A stretch of 64,000 bases of DNA, taken from positions 682,001 to 746,000 of the forward strand of contig OZ246977.1 in assembly GCA_965232465.1 (NCBI GenBank), given 5' to 3'. The translations under genes and the position numbers were made by a program. Source of the DNA: G965232465 sp965232465. GTDB taxonomy: Bacteria; Pseudomonadota; Alphaproteobacteria; JAQWUY01. Shown piece after piece: positions 9,597 to 17,875 of this stretch; the first letter of the stretch is position 1, and every line of letters begins with the position of its first letter. Under the pieces are notes generated by a model that saw only the letters and a program-made list of their open reading frames with translations, was not told where the DNA came from and ran no database searches.

Positions 9597-10484
9597 TTAT
9601 CCTTCATCTTTTAAATAAGGATTTGCCCAATCCCGTACCCGGTCGGAAATCACATTTATACACAATACCAAGGATACCAACACCACACCGGGGAAAATAC
9701 TTATCCACCATTTACCTGATATAATATAATCGTTGCCATTGGCGATTAATAACCCCAATGATGGTTCCGTGATGGGTACACCAACACCCAGAAAAGACAA
9801 GGTTGCCTCCGCACTAATTGCCCCAGAGATCGACATGGGGAATAATACCAGTACAGGTGAAATACTGTTTGCCAATAAAAACCGTGTCATGATATGAAAC
9901 CGGGACATGCCCGCCAGCTGGGCGGCGGATATATATTCTTTTTTAATTTCACTAAGGGCGACTGAGCGTACCAAACGGGCTTTGCCCGCCCATGCCCCAA
10001 TAATAAGGGCAATAATCACTTTGTCCACACCTGTGCCGAATATGGATAATATCATTAAGGCCAACAACACCCCGGGAAAACTGATTTTTAAATCCACCGC
10101 ACGCATTATCACAGTGTCGACCCATCCCCCATATAACCCGGCAAAAAGTCCCGCAATGACACCAATAATGGTACCAAAAATTACCACCAATAATGCCACA
10201 AACAAACTTATTCTAAGACCGTACATGACGCTGGATAAAATATCCCGCCCCACAGAATCCGTACCCAACCAAGCGATATTACCATTTATCAATCTTTCCC
10301 CCGGGCGTAACAACCCATCCAGTACATCCAAAGTTTTTAAATCATATGGATTTTGTGTTGCAAGCACAGGGGCAAATATGGCAATTAAAATAAAGGTTAT
10401 CAATCCCAGTAATGCCAATTTTGCTTCCCAATGGCCATCAAAAATTTTATGATACACATCCAAGATATTTTTTAATGTTTTCAT
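9597..10484 (-). CDS. Dipeptide-type ABC transporter permease (DppC-like)
   Basis: A 295-residue inner-membrane permease of the DppC/OppC type: one N-terminal membrane segment (LALLGLITFILIAIFAPVL), a periplasmic loop with LGTDSVGRDILS typical of DppC, then the binding-protein-dependent transport domain with GMSRFHIMTRFLLANS as the EAA coupling loop. The start at 10484 has an AAAGGGGG site 9 bases upstream; the longer reading frame from 10547 would overlap dppB and lacks family similarity. It pairs with DppB and stops 5 bases before the ATPase start. Confidence 0.92.
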   Translation of the reverse strand: MKTLKNILDVYHKIFDGHWEAKLALLGLITFILIAIFAPVLATQNPYDLKTLDVLDGLLRPGERLINGNIAWLGTDSVGRDILSSVMYGLRISLFVALLVVIFGTIIGVIAGLFAGLYGGWVDTVIMRAVDLKISFPGVLLALMILSIFGTGVDKVIIALIIGAWAGKARLVRSVALSEIKKEYISAAQLAGMSRFHIMTRFLLANSISPVLVLFPMSISGAISAEATLSFLGVGVPITEPSLGLLIANGNDYIISGKWWISIFPGVVLVSLVLCINVISDRVRDWANPYLKDEG

Positions 10485-10500
10485 CCCTTTAATCCCCCTT

Positions 10501-11466
10501 TTAAGAATACCGAATGCGTGGGTCAAGTATGGCATATAACATATCAACGATAAAGTTAATGGTTACAAACATAAACGCAATTAAGACTAAGTACGCTACC
10601 ACCACAGGGCGATCCGATAAATGAATCGATGACAATAATAACTTACCCACCCCAGGCCAAGAAAAAATGGTTTCTGTTACCGTGGCAAATGCAATCAATC
10701 CGCCCAATTCCAACCCTGTAATTGTTACAATGGGAATTAAAATGTTGCGTAACAAATGGCGTCCTATCACCCGTCTTTGGCTGATACCTTTGGCACGGGC
10801 AAAGGTCATATATTCTTGGAACATAACCTCTTGTGTTCCCGATCGGGCAAGGCGATACTGCATACAAATTTTATAAATTGCCAAGTTTAAAGCGGGCAAC
10901 AACATATATTTGAATCCATCGGCGGATATAAATGACCACTGCCCCCCCAGCCATTCCACCGTGTGTTCCCGCCCCGATGCGGGCAACCAATGTAACCACA
11001 CAGCAAACAACATAATCAGCAACAATGCCTGCCAAAAGTTGGGGGTCGAATATCCAACGGTAGTCAAAAAACTGATGCCTTTTGTGAGTATACTTTTACG
11101 GTGCAATCCCGAATAAATCCCCGTTGATATACCGACGATTAAGGAAATAATTAATGCCATAACCGCCACTTCTATGGTGGCAGGCAAGCGTTCCATAATC
11201 AATTTCGACACCGGTTCGTTATATACGAATGAGGTACCAAAATCCCCTTGGATAAAATTGCCAATAAATTTTACATATTGTATGTATAGGGGTTTATCGA
11301 GTCCCAATTCCTGTATTAAATCAAGCCTGTCTTGTTCCGTGGCATCATCAGGCGTAAGTACCGCCACTGGATCGGACGCCACATACATGCCACCAAAAGC
11401 AATCAGTGACATTAAAAACATCAATATAAGGCTCTGTTTTAAACGATTTAAAAAAAACATTAGCAT
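10501..11466 (-). CDS. Dipeptide-type ABC transporter permease (DppB-like)
   Basis: A 321-residue inner-membrane permease of the DppB/OppB type. It begins with a membrane segment (FFLNRLKQSLILMFLMSLI), has the family's periplasmic GLDKPLYIQYVKF segment (residues about 52–65), and a transport domain with coupling loop ARAKGISQRRVIGRHLLRN and the C-terminal 'fsWPGvGkLl' motif. AAGGGG precedes the ATG by 8 bases. It is second in the dppA-B-C-DF operon. Confidence 0.92.
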   Translation of the reverse strand: MLMFFLNRLKQSLILMFLMSLIAFGGMYVASDPVAVLTPDDATEQDRLDLIQELGLDKPLYIQYVKFIGNFIQGDFGTSFVYNEPVSKLIMERLPATIEVAVMALIISLIVGISTGIYSGLHRKSILTKGISFLTTVGYSTPNFWQALLLIMLFAVWLHWLPASGREHTVEWLGGQWSFISADGFKYMLLPALNLAIYKICMQYRLARSGTQEVMFQEYMTFARAKGISQRRVIGRHLLRNILIPIVTITGLELGGLIAFATVTETIFSWPGVGKLLLSSIHLSDRPVVVAYLVLIAFMFVTINFIVDMLYAILDPRIRYS

Positions 11467-11612
11467 AATAAAAACCCCTTAAAATTCTTCATATATTTTT
11501 AATACCAAATTATTTTTGGCTCTTTTTATCTTTTTACCTATGACAATACGCTATCACAGATTGGTTAAAGAGTACAGTAAAAAAATTTTTTAATATATAC
11601 AACACCCACAAA

Positions 11613-11635
11613 ATAAGGGATGGTGTGTCCCTTAT
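11613..11635 (-). promoter_or_regulatory. Intercistronic hairpin between dppA and dppB
   Basis: A perfect 8-bp inverted repeat (ATAAGGGA, 7-base loop, TCCCTTAT) lies 20 bases after the dppA stop, inside the 189-base dppA–dppB gap. On the transcript it is followed by a U-containing stretch. Such hairpins commonly protect or partly terminate the binding-protein message so that it exceeds the membrane components; that role is inferred here. Confidence 0.5.
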
Positions 11636-11655
11636 CTTGCGTATGTTGGTTTTAT

Positions 11656-13260
11656 TTATTTTTTCGTTACATGTTCAGCCTTGGTAAATCCAGCAGGAGT
11701 CGGATTAAAGTTTAGGCCATCCCGGTATCCCCAAGTGGCATGGGGATAATACAATGGAATACCCGCCATATCTTCGACGAGAGTTTTCATGACTTCCCGC
11801 CCATAGCCATCGGCAATTTCTGTGTTGGTTTCCATCGCCCACTTGGTCATTAAATCATCAATAACTGGATTCTGATAATTGGTGTACTTGTTGTGTCCAC
11901 CCAGACTTAAATCTTTGTTAAAAGAAGGGAAGTTAAAGATAATCATTTGCGTAAATCCTTGTGGCAGCGTCCACCCATATAACCATACGCCCAGTTTCTT
12001 GCCACTACGGGTCTTAGAGAACACAGACCAAGGTTGCGGTGTCAATTTAACCTTAATGCCAACTTTTTCCCAGAATTGGGCAACCACTTGACCTATACGG
12101 GTGATATTCGGATACCTATCGGATGCTAGGAACAATTCAATTTCAACGCCCTCTGCATATCCCGCTTCTGCCAACAATTTTTTGGCTTTTTCTGGGTTGT
12201 ATTCCAATTCAGGCATTCCCGCATCAGCACCGGGCATGTAGCTAGGTGCAAAATGTGCCGCGGGTGTTCCATTACCTGCCAATAAACGATCGGTTATGGC
12301 TTGGCGGTTAATGGCAAGGGATAATGCCTTGCGTACCCGTATATCTTGCAGGGGGTTTTTGCCATCAGGTGCGGTCACACCCGGGGCGTCATCCGCCAAG
12401 TTAAGCAGAATAAACCTAGAATCCCAAGCGGGTGCCGTATATACATTAAAGCCTTTTTTCTTCCTGATGGAATCTAGGTCTTCCAAGGACGGGCTTACCA
12501 CCAAATCATAATCACCGGACAATAGCCCAGCAACCCGGGCACCTGTGTTGGTTATAGGGGTGATTTCCACTTCTTTCCAATCTGGTTTTTTGCCCCAGTA
12601 ATTTTCATTGCGAATCATTTTGGTGGTACCATTTTTGGTATAAGACACCAATTTATAAGGACCTGTGCCCACACTTGCTTCGCCCGATTCAACCTGTGCA
12701 GTACTTGGATACCCACCGATACCACATTTGCCACTTTTGTCAAACTTAATTGTTTCTGGTACATCTGTGCCAAGTCCGGCACTAAATACATACAGATACT
12801 TTAATTTTTGTATCAACAATGGATAGGGTTTTACCGTGTCGAAAGCAACCTGATAAGGACCCATCGCCTTTACATCGACCACGGGGGATAAAGAATTGGT
12901 AACCACATTGTTTTTGCCATTTACCTTTAACATCATACGACATACACTGTATACCACATCGTGGGAGGTAAAGTCCGCCCCATTGTGGAATTTTACCCCT
13001 TTGCGTAAGTCAACCATCATACGGGTGGGGGTAACCCATTCAAATTTTGTGCCAAGTAAAAAATCCCCATGACGGGCAATTAAACCTTCGTACATGTGGG
13101 AATTTAAGGACCCCGTGGGGGTGTTCCCATTGCGATATGGATCCGCAGTCACAGGCGGGGCATCATATGCAATGCGTAACTTATCCGCCAACGCAGTCCC
13201 CACCCCTATCATTAGTGCCATGGATGTACCCACAGCGGTTGTAAATAATGTTTTCTTCAT
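11656..13260 (-). CDS. ABC transporter substrate-binding protein, family 5 (DppA-like)
   Basis: A 534-residue periplasmic binding protein of solute-binding family 5 (peptide, nickel, opine and glutathione binders). It has a signal peptide (MKKTLFTT, then a hydrophobic core ending VGTALA at about residue 25). The family signature spans the early region: PTRMMVDLRKGVKFHNGADFTSHDVVYS. Also visible are the 'ALSLAINRQAI' and 'YNPEKAKKLLAEAGY' landmarks. Length is typical. It leads the transporter operon and is preceded by the N-formylglutamate amidohydrolase gene 37 bases upstream, which suggests an acylated amino acid or short peptide as ligand; this is inference only. Confidence 0.93.
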   Translation of the reverse strand: MKKTLFTTAVGTSMALMIGVGTALADKLRIAYDAPPVTADPYRNGNTPTGSLNSHMYEGLIARHGDFLLGTKFEWVTPTRMMVDLRKGVKFHNGADFTSHDVVYSVCRMMLKVNGKNNVVTNSLSPVVDVKAMGPYQVAFDTVKPYPLLIQKLKYLYVFSAGLGTDVPETIKFDKSGKCGIGGYPSTAQVESGEASVGTGPYKLVSYTKNGTTKMIRNENYWGKKPDWKEVEITPITNTGARVAGLLSGDYDLVVSPSLEDLDSIRKKKGFNVYTAPAWDSRFILLNLADDAPGVTAPDGKNPLQDIRVRKALSLAINRQAITDRLLAGNGTPAAHFAPSYMPGADAGMPELEYNPEKAKKLLAEAGYAEGVEIELFLASDRYPNITRIGQVVAQFWEKVGIKVKLTPQPWSVFSKTRSGKKLGVWLYGWTLPQGFTQMIIFNFPSFNKDLSLGGHNKYTNYQNPVIDDLMTKWAMETNTEIADGYGREVMKTLVEDMAGIPLYYPHATWGYRDGLNFNPTPAGFTKAEHVTKK

Positions 13261-13297
13261 ATTTTAATCTCCTTTATATACATAGATTACATCATCA

Positions 13298-14143
13298 TTA
13301 ACGATTGTTTAAAAAAGTATTGTATGCGCTTAATACCGCACGACAATGGTGTTGCAATGTTGCAAATTTTTCCGTGGGTTTACGGCTGTCCTCATTCATG
13401 TATAAATCACGGCGAAATTCAATTTGCAACGCATGTTGGTTGTATTCTGGGTATCCATACCGCTGGGTAATTTCCCCGCCGGCAAACCGTGCGTTCATAC
13501 CCACAACATACCCTTTGTCTTCGAATGCTTGTTTTAAAAATTGGGCAATGTCCGTATCACACGACACGCCCCCACGGGTGCCAATGTCAATTTCCGGGCG
13601 TTGTTTGCCTGTGTCCGCATCAAATTCAGCCATCGAATGGCAATCCAACAGGTATACCACCCCATACTTTTGTCGTGTTTGTTGTATGACTGTTGTCAAT
13701 ATTTGATGATATGGAATATAACACTTTCCAATACGGTTACGGACCTCTTGCACACTTAATTTTCGGTTATAGGTGGGTGTACCATAAATATCCGCCCAAA
13801 TCATAGTGGTGCCGGTTGTGCGTGCAATTTTACTGTCCCATTTTCCCCTTATAATTTCTTCGGGTAAATCATATTGACGGCGGTTTACATCCACATATAC
13901 CCGTGCAAATTCCGCTTTGACCATGGGGATATGTAAATCCCGAAAATTATCAAACAGCTCATCGACGAATCGATCAGCCGGGCGATCATACTCTTCATAT
14001 GGTAAATCGGGATGGGGGTTAAAATCATCAGGATATACCTCCCCACTGTGTGGCACAGATAATACCAATGGCGTAGCAAGATTATCTGTACAAAATGTAG
14101 ATACCGCACTGTATGTATGACCATTTTTGATAAGAACACTCAA
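13298..14143 (-). CDS. N-formylglutamate amidohydrolase family protein
   Basis: A 281-residue enzyme of the N-formylglutamate amidohydrolase family, which hydrolyses N-formyl-L-glutamate to formate and glutamate. Visible motifs: SVPHSGE near the N-terminus, DRPADRFVDELF, RVYVDVNR (metal and substrate region), LLDCHSMAEF and the C-terminal HALQIEFRRDLYM. I chose a TTG start at 14143 because AGGGAAA lies 9 bases upstream; the frame extends to another TTG at 14173 without a ribosome site. It precedes dppA by 37 bases, so it is probably the first gene of that operon rather than part of the distant hut locus, which has its own HutG. It may deacylate what the transporter imports. Confidence 0.85.
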   Translation of the reverse strand: MSVLIKNGHTYSAVSTFCTDNLATPLVLSVPHSGEVYPDDFNPHPDLPYEEYDRPADRFVDELFDNFRDLHIPMVKAEFARVYVDVNRRQYDLPEEIIRGKWDSKIARTTGTTMIWADIYGTPTYNRKLSVQEVRNRIGKCYIPYHQILTTVIQQTRQKYGVVYLLDCHSMAEFDADTGKQRPEIDIGTRGGVSCDTDIAQFLKQAFEDKGYVVGMNARFAGGEITQRYGYPEYNQHALQIEFRRDLYMNEDSRKPTEKFATLQHHCRAVLSAYNTFLNNR

Positions 14144-14314
14144 AATCTTTTTCCCTATTTTTCTGTATAACAAAATGTTATATATTTTGGTTATAATCTC
14201 TATATTTTTTGAAATATCATAAAATATATATATTGCTAACCTCTTTATTATGTGTTACAATTACACATATTTTATAAAAAATCAAGTAAAAAAATAGCAT
14301 AAGGATATATTATA

Positions 14315-15040
14315 ATGAAAATTTGTATTATACATATTAATCAAAGCCCCCCCCCATTACCCACCATCGAAGAACCGCCCTATCGATTTATGCGGCATTT
14401 AACGCCATATTTGGATTTTGATGTGGACTGGGATGTTGTGCGTTTACTCGATGGGGCATTGCCCAAAGTGCACGATTATGATGGATATTTAATTACCGGT
14501 GGATCCGCCCCGTTGGTGCCGGATATATCTGAGTTACCGGAAACAACGGTAAATTTATTGGAATTTATCCGCACTGTATATGATGCCAAAGTACCTATGG
14601 TCGGTATATGTTGGGGGCATCAAGCGGTGTGTAAAGCCTTGGGCGGTGTGGTCAGCAAATTGGAAAAATACGGTATGGGAATCCGTGAAACACATGTTAT
14701 TAAAAAATATGATTGGATGCAAAAAGCCCCAGATTCCGTGCGGTTATATTCCATGCACACCTGCCAAGTTACCAGCCATCCCAAGGAGGGGGAATTGTTC
14801 CTAAGCAGTGATTTTTGCCCCAATGCGGGATATGTGTTTGGTACCCATGCCCTAACCATGCAACAACACCCAGATTATAATATGATAGTCAGTGAAGCCA
14901 TGATAAACAGCCGTGAAGACAGATTGCCCCCCGAACAATTTAAAATCGCCAAAGATTCGTTGTCAACCCCCCACCACACAGAACTATCCTGTCAGTGGGT
15001 GGGCAATTTTTTCAAGCAGGCAAGCAAAAATCAATATTAA
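14315..15040 (+). CDS. Class I glutamine amidotransferase-like protein
   Basis: A 241-residue stand-alone class I amidotransferase domain (GMP-synthase-like; some relatives are gamma-glutamyl hydrolases such as PuuD). The nucleophile elbow GICWGHQAVCKALGG contains the catalytic Cys (residue about 98). The late catalytic His is in MQQHPDY (about 187) and the Asp/Glu partner shortly after. LITGGSAPLVPD corresponds to the oxyanion segment. The ribosome site is AAGGAT. It is divergent from the amidohydrolase/dpp operon, which favours a role in glutamyl-compound metabolism. A run of nine C (14347–14355) lies within codons 11–14. A vestige of a paralogous 3' end lies beyond the next gene at 15919–15984. 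Confidence 0.82.
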   Translation: MKICIIHINQSPPPLPTIEEPPYRFMRHLTPYLDFDVDWDVVRLLDGALPKVHDYDGYLITGGSAPLVPDISELPETTVNLLEFIRTVYDAKVPMVGICWGHQAVCKALGGVVSKLEKYGMGIRETHVIKKYDWMQKAPDSVRLYSMHTCQVTSHPKEGELFLSSDFCPNAGYVFGTHALTMQQHPDYNMIVSEAMINSREDRLPPEQFKIAKDSLSTPHHTELSCQWVGNFFKQASKNQY

Positions 15041-15200
15041 GCCCATATTTTTATTGACAAAATAGCGGGAATAATCGACAATGTGGTGGGTACGATTGGT
15101 TTTGTGTACTCTGTATGTAAGAATGGTATCTTGATGTATATTATGCGATCAGTACCTTTTTTATGTAACAAAATGATACCATATATTTAAGGAAAACATC

Positions 15201-15902
15201 ATGATTAAAAAGTATCTTTGCATTATAATGAGTGTATTATATATTTCCCCTGTTTTAGGTGCGGATTTTAATAAAGGGGTCACAGCATATCAAAATGGTG
15301 ATTATAAAACGGCGTACGATAATTTCAAACCCTTGGCTGAACAAGGGGATGCAGATGCACAAAATAATTTAGGGTTCATGTATGACAATGGCTATGGCGT
15401 GCCACAAGATTATAGCCAAGCTGTGTATTGGTACAAAAAATCCGCTGAACAAGGGGATGCATATGCACAAAATAATTTAGGGTTGATGTATAAAAATGGC
15501 TATGGCGTGCCACAAGATTATAGCCAAGCTGTGTATTGGTACAAAAAATCCGCTGAACAAGGGTATGCATATGCACAAAATAATTTAGGGGTGATGTATA
15601 GATATGGCTATGGCGTGCCACAAGATTATAGCCAAGCTGTGTATTGGTACAAAAAATCCGCTGAACAAGGGTATGCAAATGCACAATATAATTTAGGGGT
15701 GATGTATAGATATGGCTATGGCGTGCCACAAGATAAAATACTCGCCCATATGTGGTATAACCTTGCCGCTTCTAATGGGGATAAAGACGCAGGCAAATAC
15801 CGGGATGGTATTGCCGATGACCTGTCATGGTCTGAAATTAAAAAAGCCCAATCCCTGGCAACCGAATGCCTAAATAGGGATTATAAACACTGCGGCGAAT
15901 AA
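15201..15902 (+). CDS. Secreted Sel1-repeat (SEL1-like TPR) protein
   Basis: A 233-residue protein with a signal peptide (MIKKYLCIIMSVLYISPVLGA) followed by about five Sel1-like repeats of 36 residues. Each has the A..G...AQ.NLG.MY..G.GVPQDY.QAV.WY.KSAEQG consensus. The last repeat diverges (ILAHMWYNLAAS) and is followed by a capping tail with two Cys. Sel1 proteins are alpha-solenoid adaptors, periplasmic or exported in bacteria; no enzyme motif is present. The ribosome site is AAGGAAA. The gene stands alone between an amidotransferase and a fragment of the same amidotransferase's 3' end, which suggests it arrived or expanded by recombination. Confidence 0.88.
   Translation: MIKKYLCIIMSVLYISPVLGADFNKGVTAYQNGDYKTAYDNFKPLAEQGDADAQNNLGFMYDNGYGVPQDYSQAVYWYKKSAEQGDAYAQNNLGLMYKNGYGVPQDYSQAVYWYKKSAEQGYAYAQNNLGVMYRYGYGVPQDYSQAVYWYKKSAEQGYANAQYNLGVMYRYGYGVPQDKILAHMWYNLAASNGDKDAGKYRDGIADDLSWSEIKKAQSLATECLNRDYKHCGE
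15340..15735 (+). repeat. Tandem 108-bp DNA repeats in the Sel1 gene
   Basis: Three to four consecutive copies of a 108-bp unit, each beginning near 'gctgaacaagg' and containing 'tatggcgtgccacaagat'. They are nearly identical at the DNA level; copies differ by a handful of bases, several of them concentrated at two codons of the loop (GAC/AAA/AGA before 'tatggc'). Near-identity including third codon positions indicates recent duplication or gene conversion, and copy number could vary by recombination. Confidence 0.85.
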
Positions 15903-15918
15903 CAAGTCGAGAACCTAA

Positions 15919-15984
15919 ACCCCCCACCACACAGAACTTGCCTGTCAGTGGGGGGGCAATTTCTTTAAACAACACCGCACATAA
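15919..15984 (+). pseudogene. Vestige of the 3' end of a class I amidotransferase gene
   Basis: Read in frame to the TAA at 15982–15984 this segment gives TPHHTELACQWGGNFFKQ, nearly identical to the C-terminus of the amidotransferase at 14315–15040 (TPHHTELSCQWVGNFFKQ). The frame is closed by a TAA immediately upstream (15916–15918), so nothing longer survives. It points to a former tandem paralogue, most of which was replaced by or deleted next to the Sel1 gene. Confidence 0.75.
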
Positions 15985-15997
15985 GGGACAATTTATA

Positions 15998-16909
15998 CTA
16001 TATGTGCAACCTATATAACCGCAAGGCGTTATGCATAAACATATTGTCTTTTTCCGATGTACTGAAATCGGCGGTTATGGATATGAATGCCCGCCAAATA
16101 TCCCCAACTGTGCTGAACTGCTTATCAGTGGGGGCGTTGGAGGCGAAACATACCCTGCTTGTGCCGAATATATCAATGGCTTGCAACACATAGGGGCGGA
16201 TACTGTCTTCTGTCCAGTTGCTGATAGTGTTGCCCAACCCTGAAATTTTAATTGCAGTATTGTCACATTCGGCTAATTTTCGCAAACCATCCGTCCAGAA
16301 CCTTCTCCCCTCATCCGTATGGTCATAGGGCATGCCTGTGTGCTCCAATATAATCGGTACATCCGGATTGTCATGGGCGATTTGTGCCAAACCAACAAAG
16401 TGATTGGAAAAACACATAGGATCAAACGACAGTCCATACTTTTTTAACAGCCCAATATTTTTCCGCCAAGTGGGATTTTCCATATAATCTTGATGTGCCC
16501 AACATAACGCAGGGGTATCCGCCAAGTAATTTATCATTTGCCGTATACCACGCATAGTATTGTATTGACAATGCCCTGCTAAAATGCACTCCACATCTGT
16601 ACTGGAAAAATCAGCAAAACCGACAATAGCAAGGGGTTTTCCACCGATTTTATCGTTGTCAACCAGGCCTTGTAACCACTTGGTTTCGCCCACGGGATCG
16701 GAGGGATCCCATTCCGCTTGTACATGCACAAATCCTTGTACGGCATATCCATCCATATCCTGTATATAAGAATCATATAAATAGGTATGGGCAATACTTT
16801 CCACCCCCGACAGTCCCCCTTCATCAGGTTTCGCATCCATCAGCCATGGGTAGTAATTATTCTCTAAGTCCCACCAGTGCAAATGGGCATCGATAATCTT
16901 TTGTGTCAT
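15998..16909 (-). CDS. Amidohydrolase family 2 protein, lactonase-like
   Basis: A 303-residue TIM-barrel amidohydrolase of the Amidohydro_2 type, the family of L-fuconolactone, rhamnonolactone and related lactone hydrolases. Metal-ligand motifs: IIDAHLHWWDLE at the N-terminus (DxH.H), HVQAEW mid-protein, the LEHTGMPYD segment and the late CFASNAPTD (usual 'GSdwPv' position, here altered). Length matches the family. It is the last gene of the sugar-type ABC operon (13-base gap from the permease), so I infer that it opens a lactone of an imported sugar acid. The exact substrate is unknown. Confidence 0.82.
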   Translation of the reverse strand: MTQKIIDAHLHWWDLENNYYPWLMDAKPDEGGLSGVESIAHTYLYDSYIQDMDGYAVQGFVHVQAEWDPSDPVGETKWLQGLVDNDKIGGKPLAIVGFADFSSTDVECILAGHCQYNTMRGIRQMINYLADTPALCWAHQDYMENPTWRKNIGLLKKYGLSFDPMCFSNHFVGLAQIAHDNPDVPIILEHTGMPYDHTDEGRRFWTDGLRKLAECDNTAIKISGLGNTISNWTEDSIRPYVLQAIDIFGTSRVCFASNAPTDKQFSTVGDIWRAFISITADFSTSEKDNMFMHNALRLYRLHI

Positions 16910-16921
16910 ATTTTCCCTTAT

Positions 16922-17875
16922 TCATATAAAATTGCGTATATGCGGTTGTCTGCCATATAGGGCAACAACCAGTACTATTACCGCCCCTAGTGCAGATTGT
17001 ACCACAGATTGGTCAAGTCCAAAACCCATTAAGACCGTGTTCAACTGAATCAATGCCAACGCCCCGGCAACGGTGCCAACTATACTGCCCTTGCCCCCCG
17101 CCAGAGCCATGCCACCGATAACCGCCGCTGCCACCGTTTGGAACAAATATGGCCGCCCCACATCCGCAAACGCCGCCCCAGAAAACCCTAATAATAATAT
17201 ACCAGTTAAAGCGGATAAAATGGACGAAAATGCAAAACAAAACAGCCAAATTCTAAGCGGACGAATCCGTACATAAGGGGCGGCAGTGGGGTTTGACCCC
17301 AATGCATAAATCTGTCGCCCTAGGGTGGTAAAGCGTTCAAACAATACCAATCCAATAACCAGTATAATAACAAAAGGCACCAACCATGGCACGGGAATAA
17401 CGCCTATGGACGCACCAATCGACACAAATTCACTGATATACGCAGGGGCGGATCCTGTGGGGTATCCTTTTGTCCACAATAATACACCCCCCAATAATGC
17501 TGTACCAGTACCCAAGGTAACAATTAATGGATGAATCCGAAGTACCGCTGAAATGCCCCCATTTATCATACCAAATACTATGGCAATTGCCATGACTATG
17601 AAAAACGATACGCCAAATGGTAATCCTATGTGTCCTAATTGTGCCACCGCCACATTGGCAAACCCGACCATAAATGGTATCGACAAATCAATACCGCCAA
17701 TCAGCATGGTCATATTCTGTCCAGCGGAGGCAATGATCAAAAACGCACTTAATACCAGTATGGCACGGATGGAAAATGCACTGGTGTACCCATCGATACT
17801 GATGGCACCCATGATAAAAATCATACATACCATAATATAAGCAGGGGGAATACTGTTAAAAATCTTTTTTACCAT
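16922..17875 (-). CDS. Sugar-type ABC transporter permease (RbsC-like), second
   Basis: A 317-residue, strongly hydrophobic inner-membrane permease of the RbsC/AraH type (BPD_transp_2), with about eight to ten membrane segments. Landmarks: IGGIDLSIPFMVGFANV (typical 'GGiDLSvG'), RIHPLIVTLGT and AAVIGGMALAGGKGSI. The start overlaps the end of the upstream permease gene by 20 bases. Two different permeases in one operon suggest a heterodimeric channel. Confidence 0.92.
   Translation of the reverse strand: MVKKIFNSIPPAYIMVCMIFIMGAISIDGYTSAFSIRAILVLSAFLIIASAGQNMTMLIGGIDLSIPFMVGFANVAVAQLGHIGLPFGVSFFIVMAIAIVFGMINGGISAVLRIHPLIVTLGTGTALLGGVLLWTKGYPTGSAPAYISEFVSIGASIGVIPVPWLVPFVIILVIGLVLFERFTTLGRQIYALGSNPTAAPYVRIRPLRIWLFCFAFSSILSALTGILLLGFSGAAFADVGRPYLFQTVAAAVIGGMALAGGKGSIVGTVAGALALIQLNTVLMGFGLDQSVVQSALGAVIVLVVALYGRQPHIRNFI

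Noticed and set aside
13047..13244. Forward frames inside the dppA gene and similar antisense frames elsewhere
   Set aside because: No ribosome site, no family resemblance, and fully contained in well-supported genes on the other strand.
15124..15182. Inverted ATGGTATC/GATACCAT pair upstream of the Sel1 gene
   Set aside because: An 8-bp pair about 43 bases apart in AT-rich sequence is weak; no second copy or regulator supports it.
15376..15729. Reverse-strand frame of 117 residues with repeats
   Set aside because: It is the antisense shadow of the 108-bp Sel1 repeats.
15340..15735. Regularly spaced repeats as a possible CRISPR array
   Set aside because: Units are contiguous 108-bp coding repeats without spacers and translate to Sel1 motifs.
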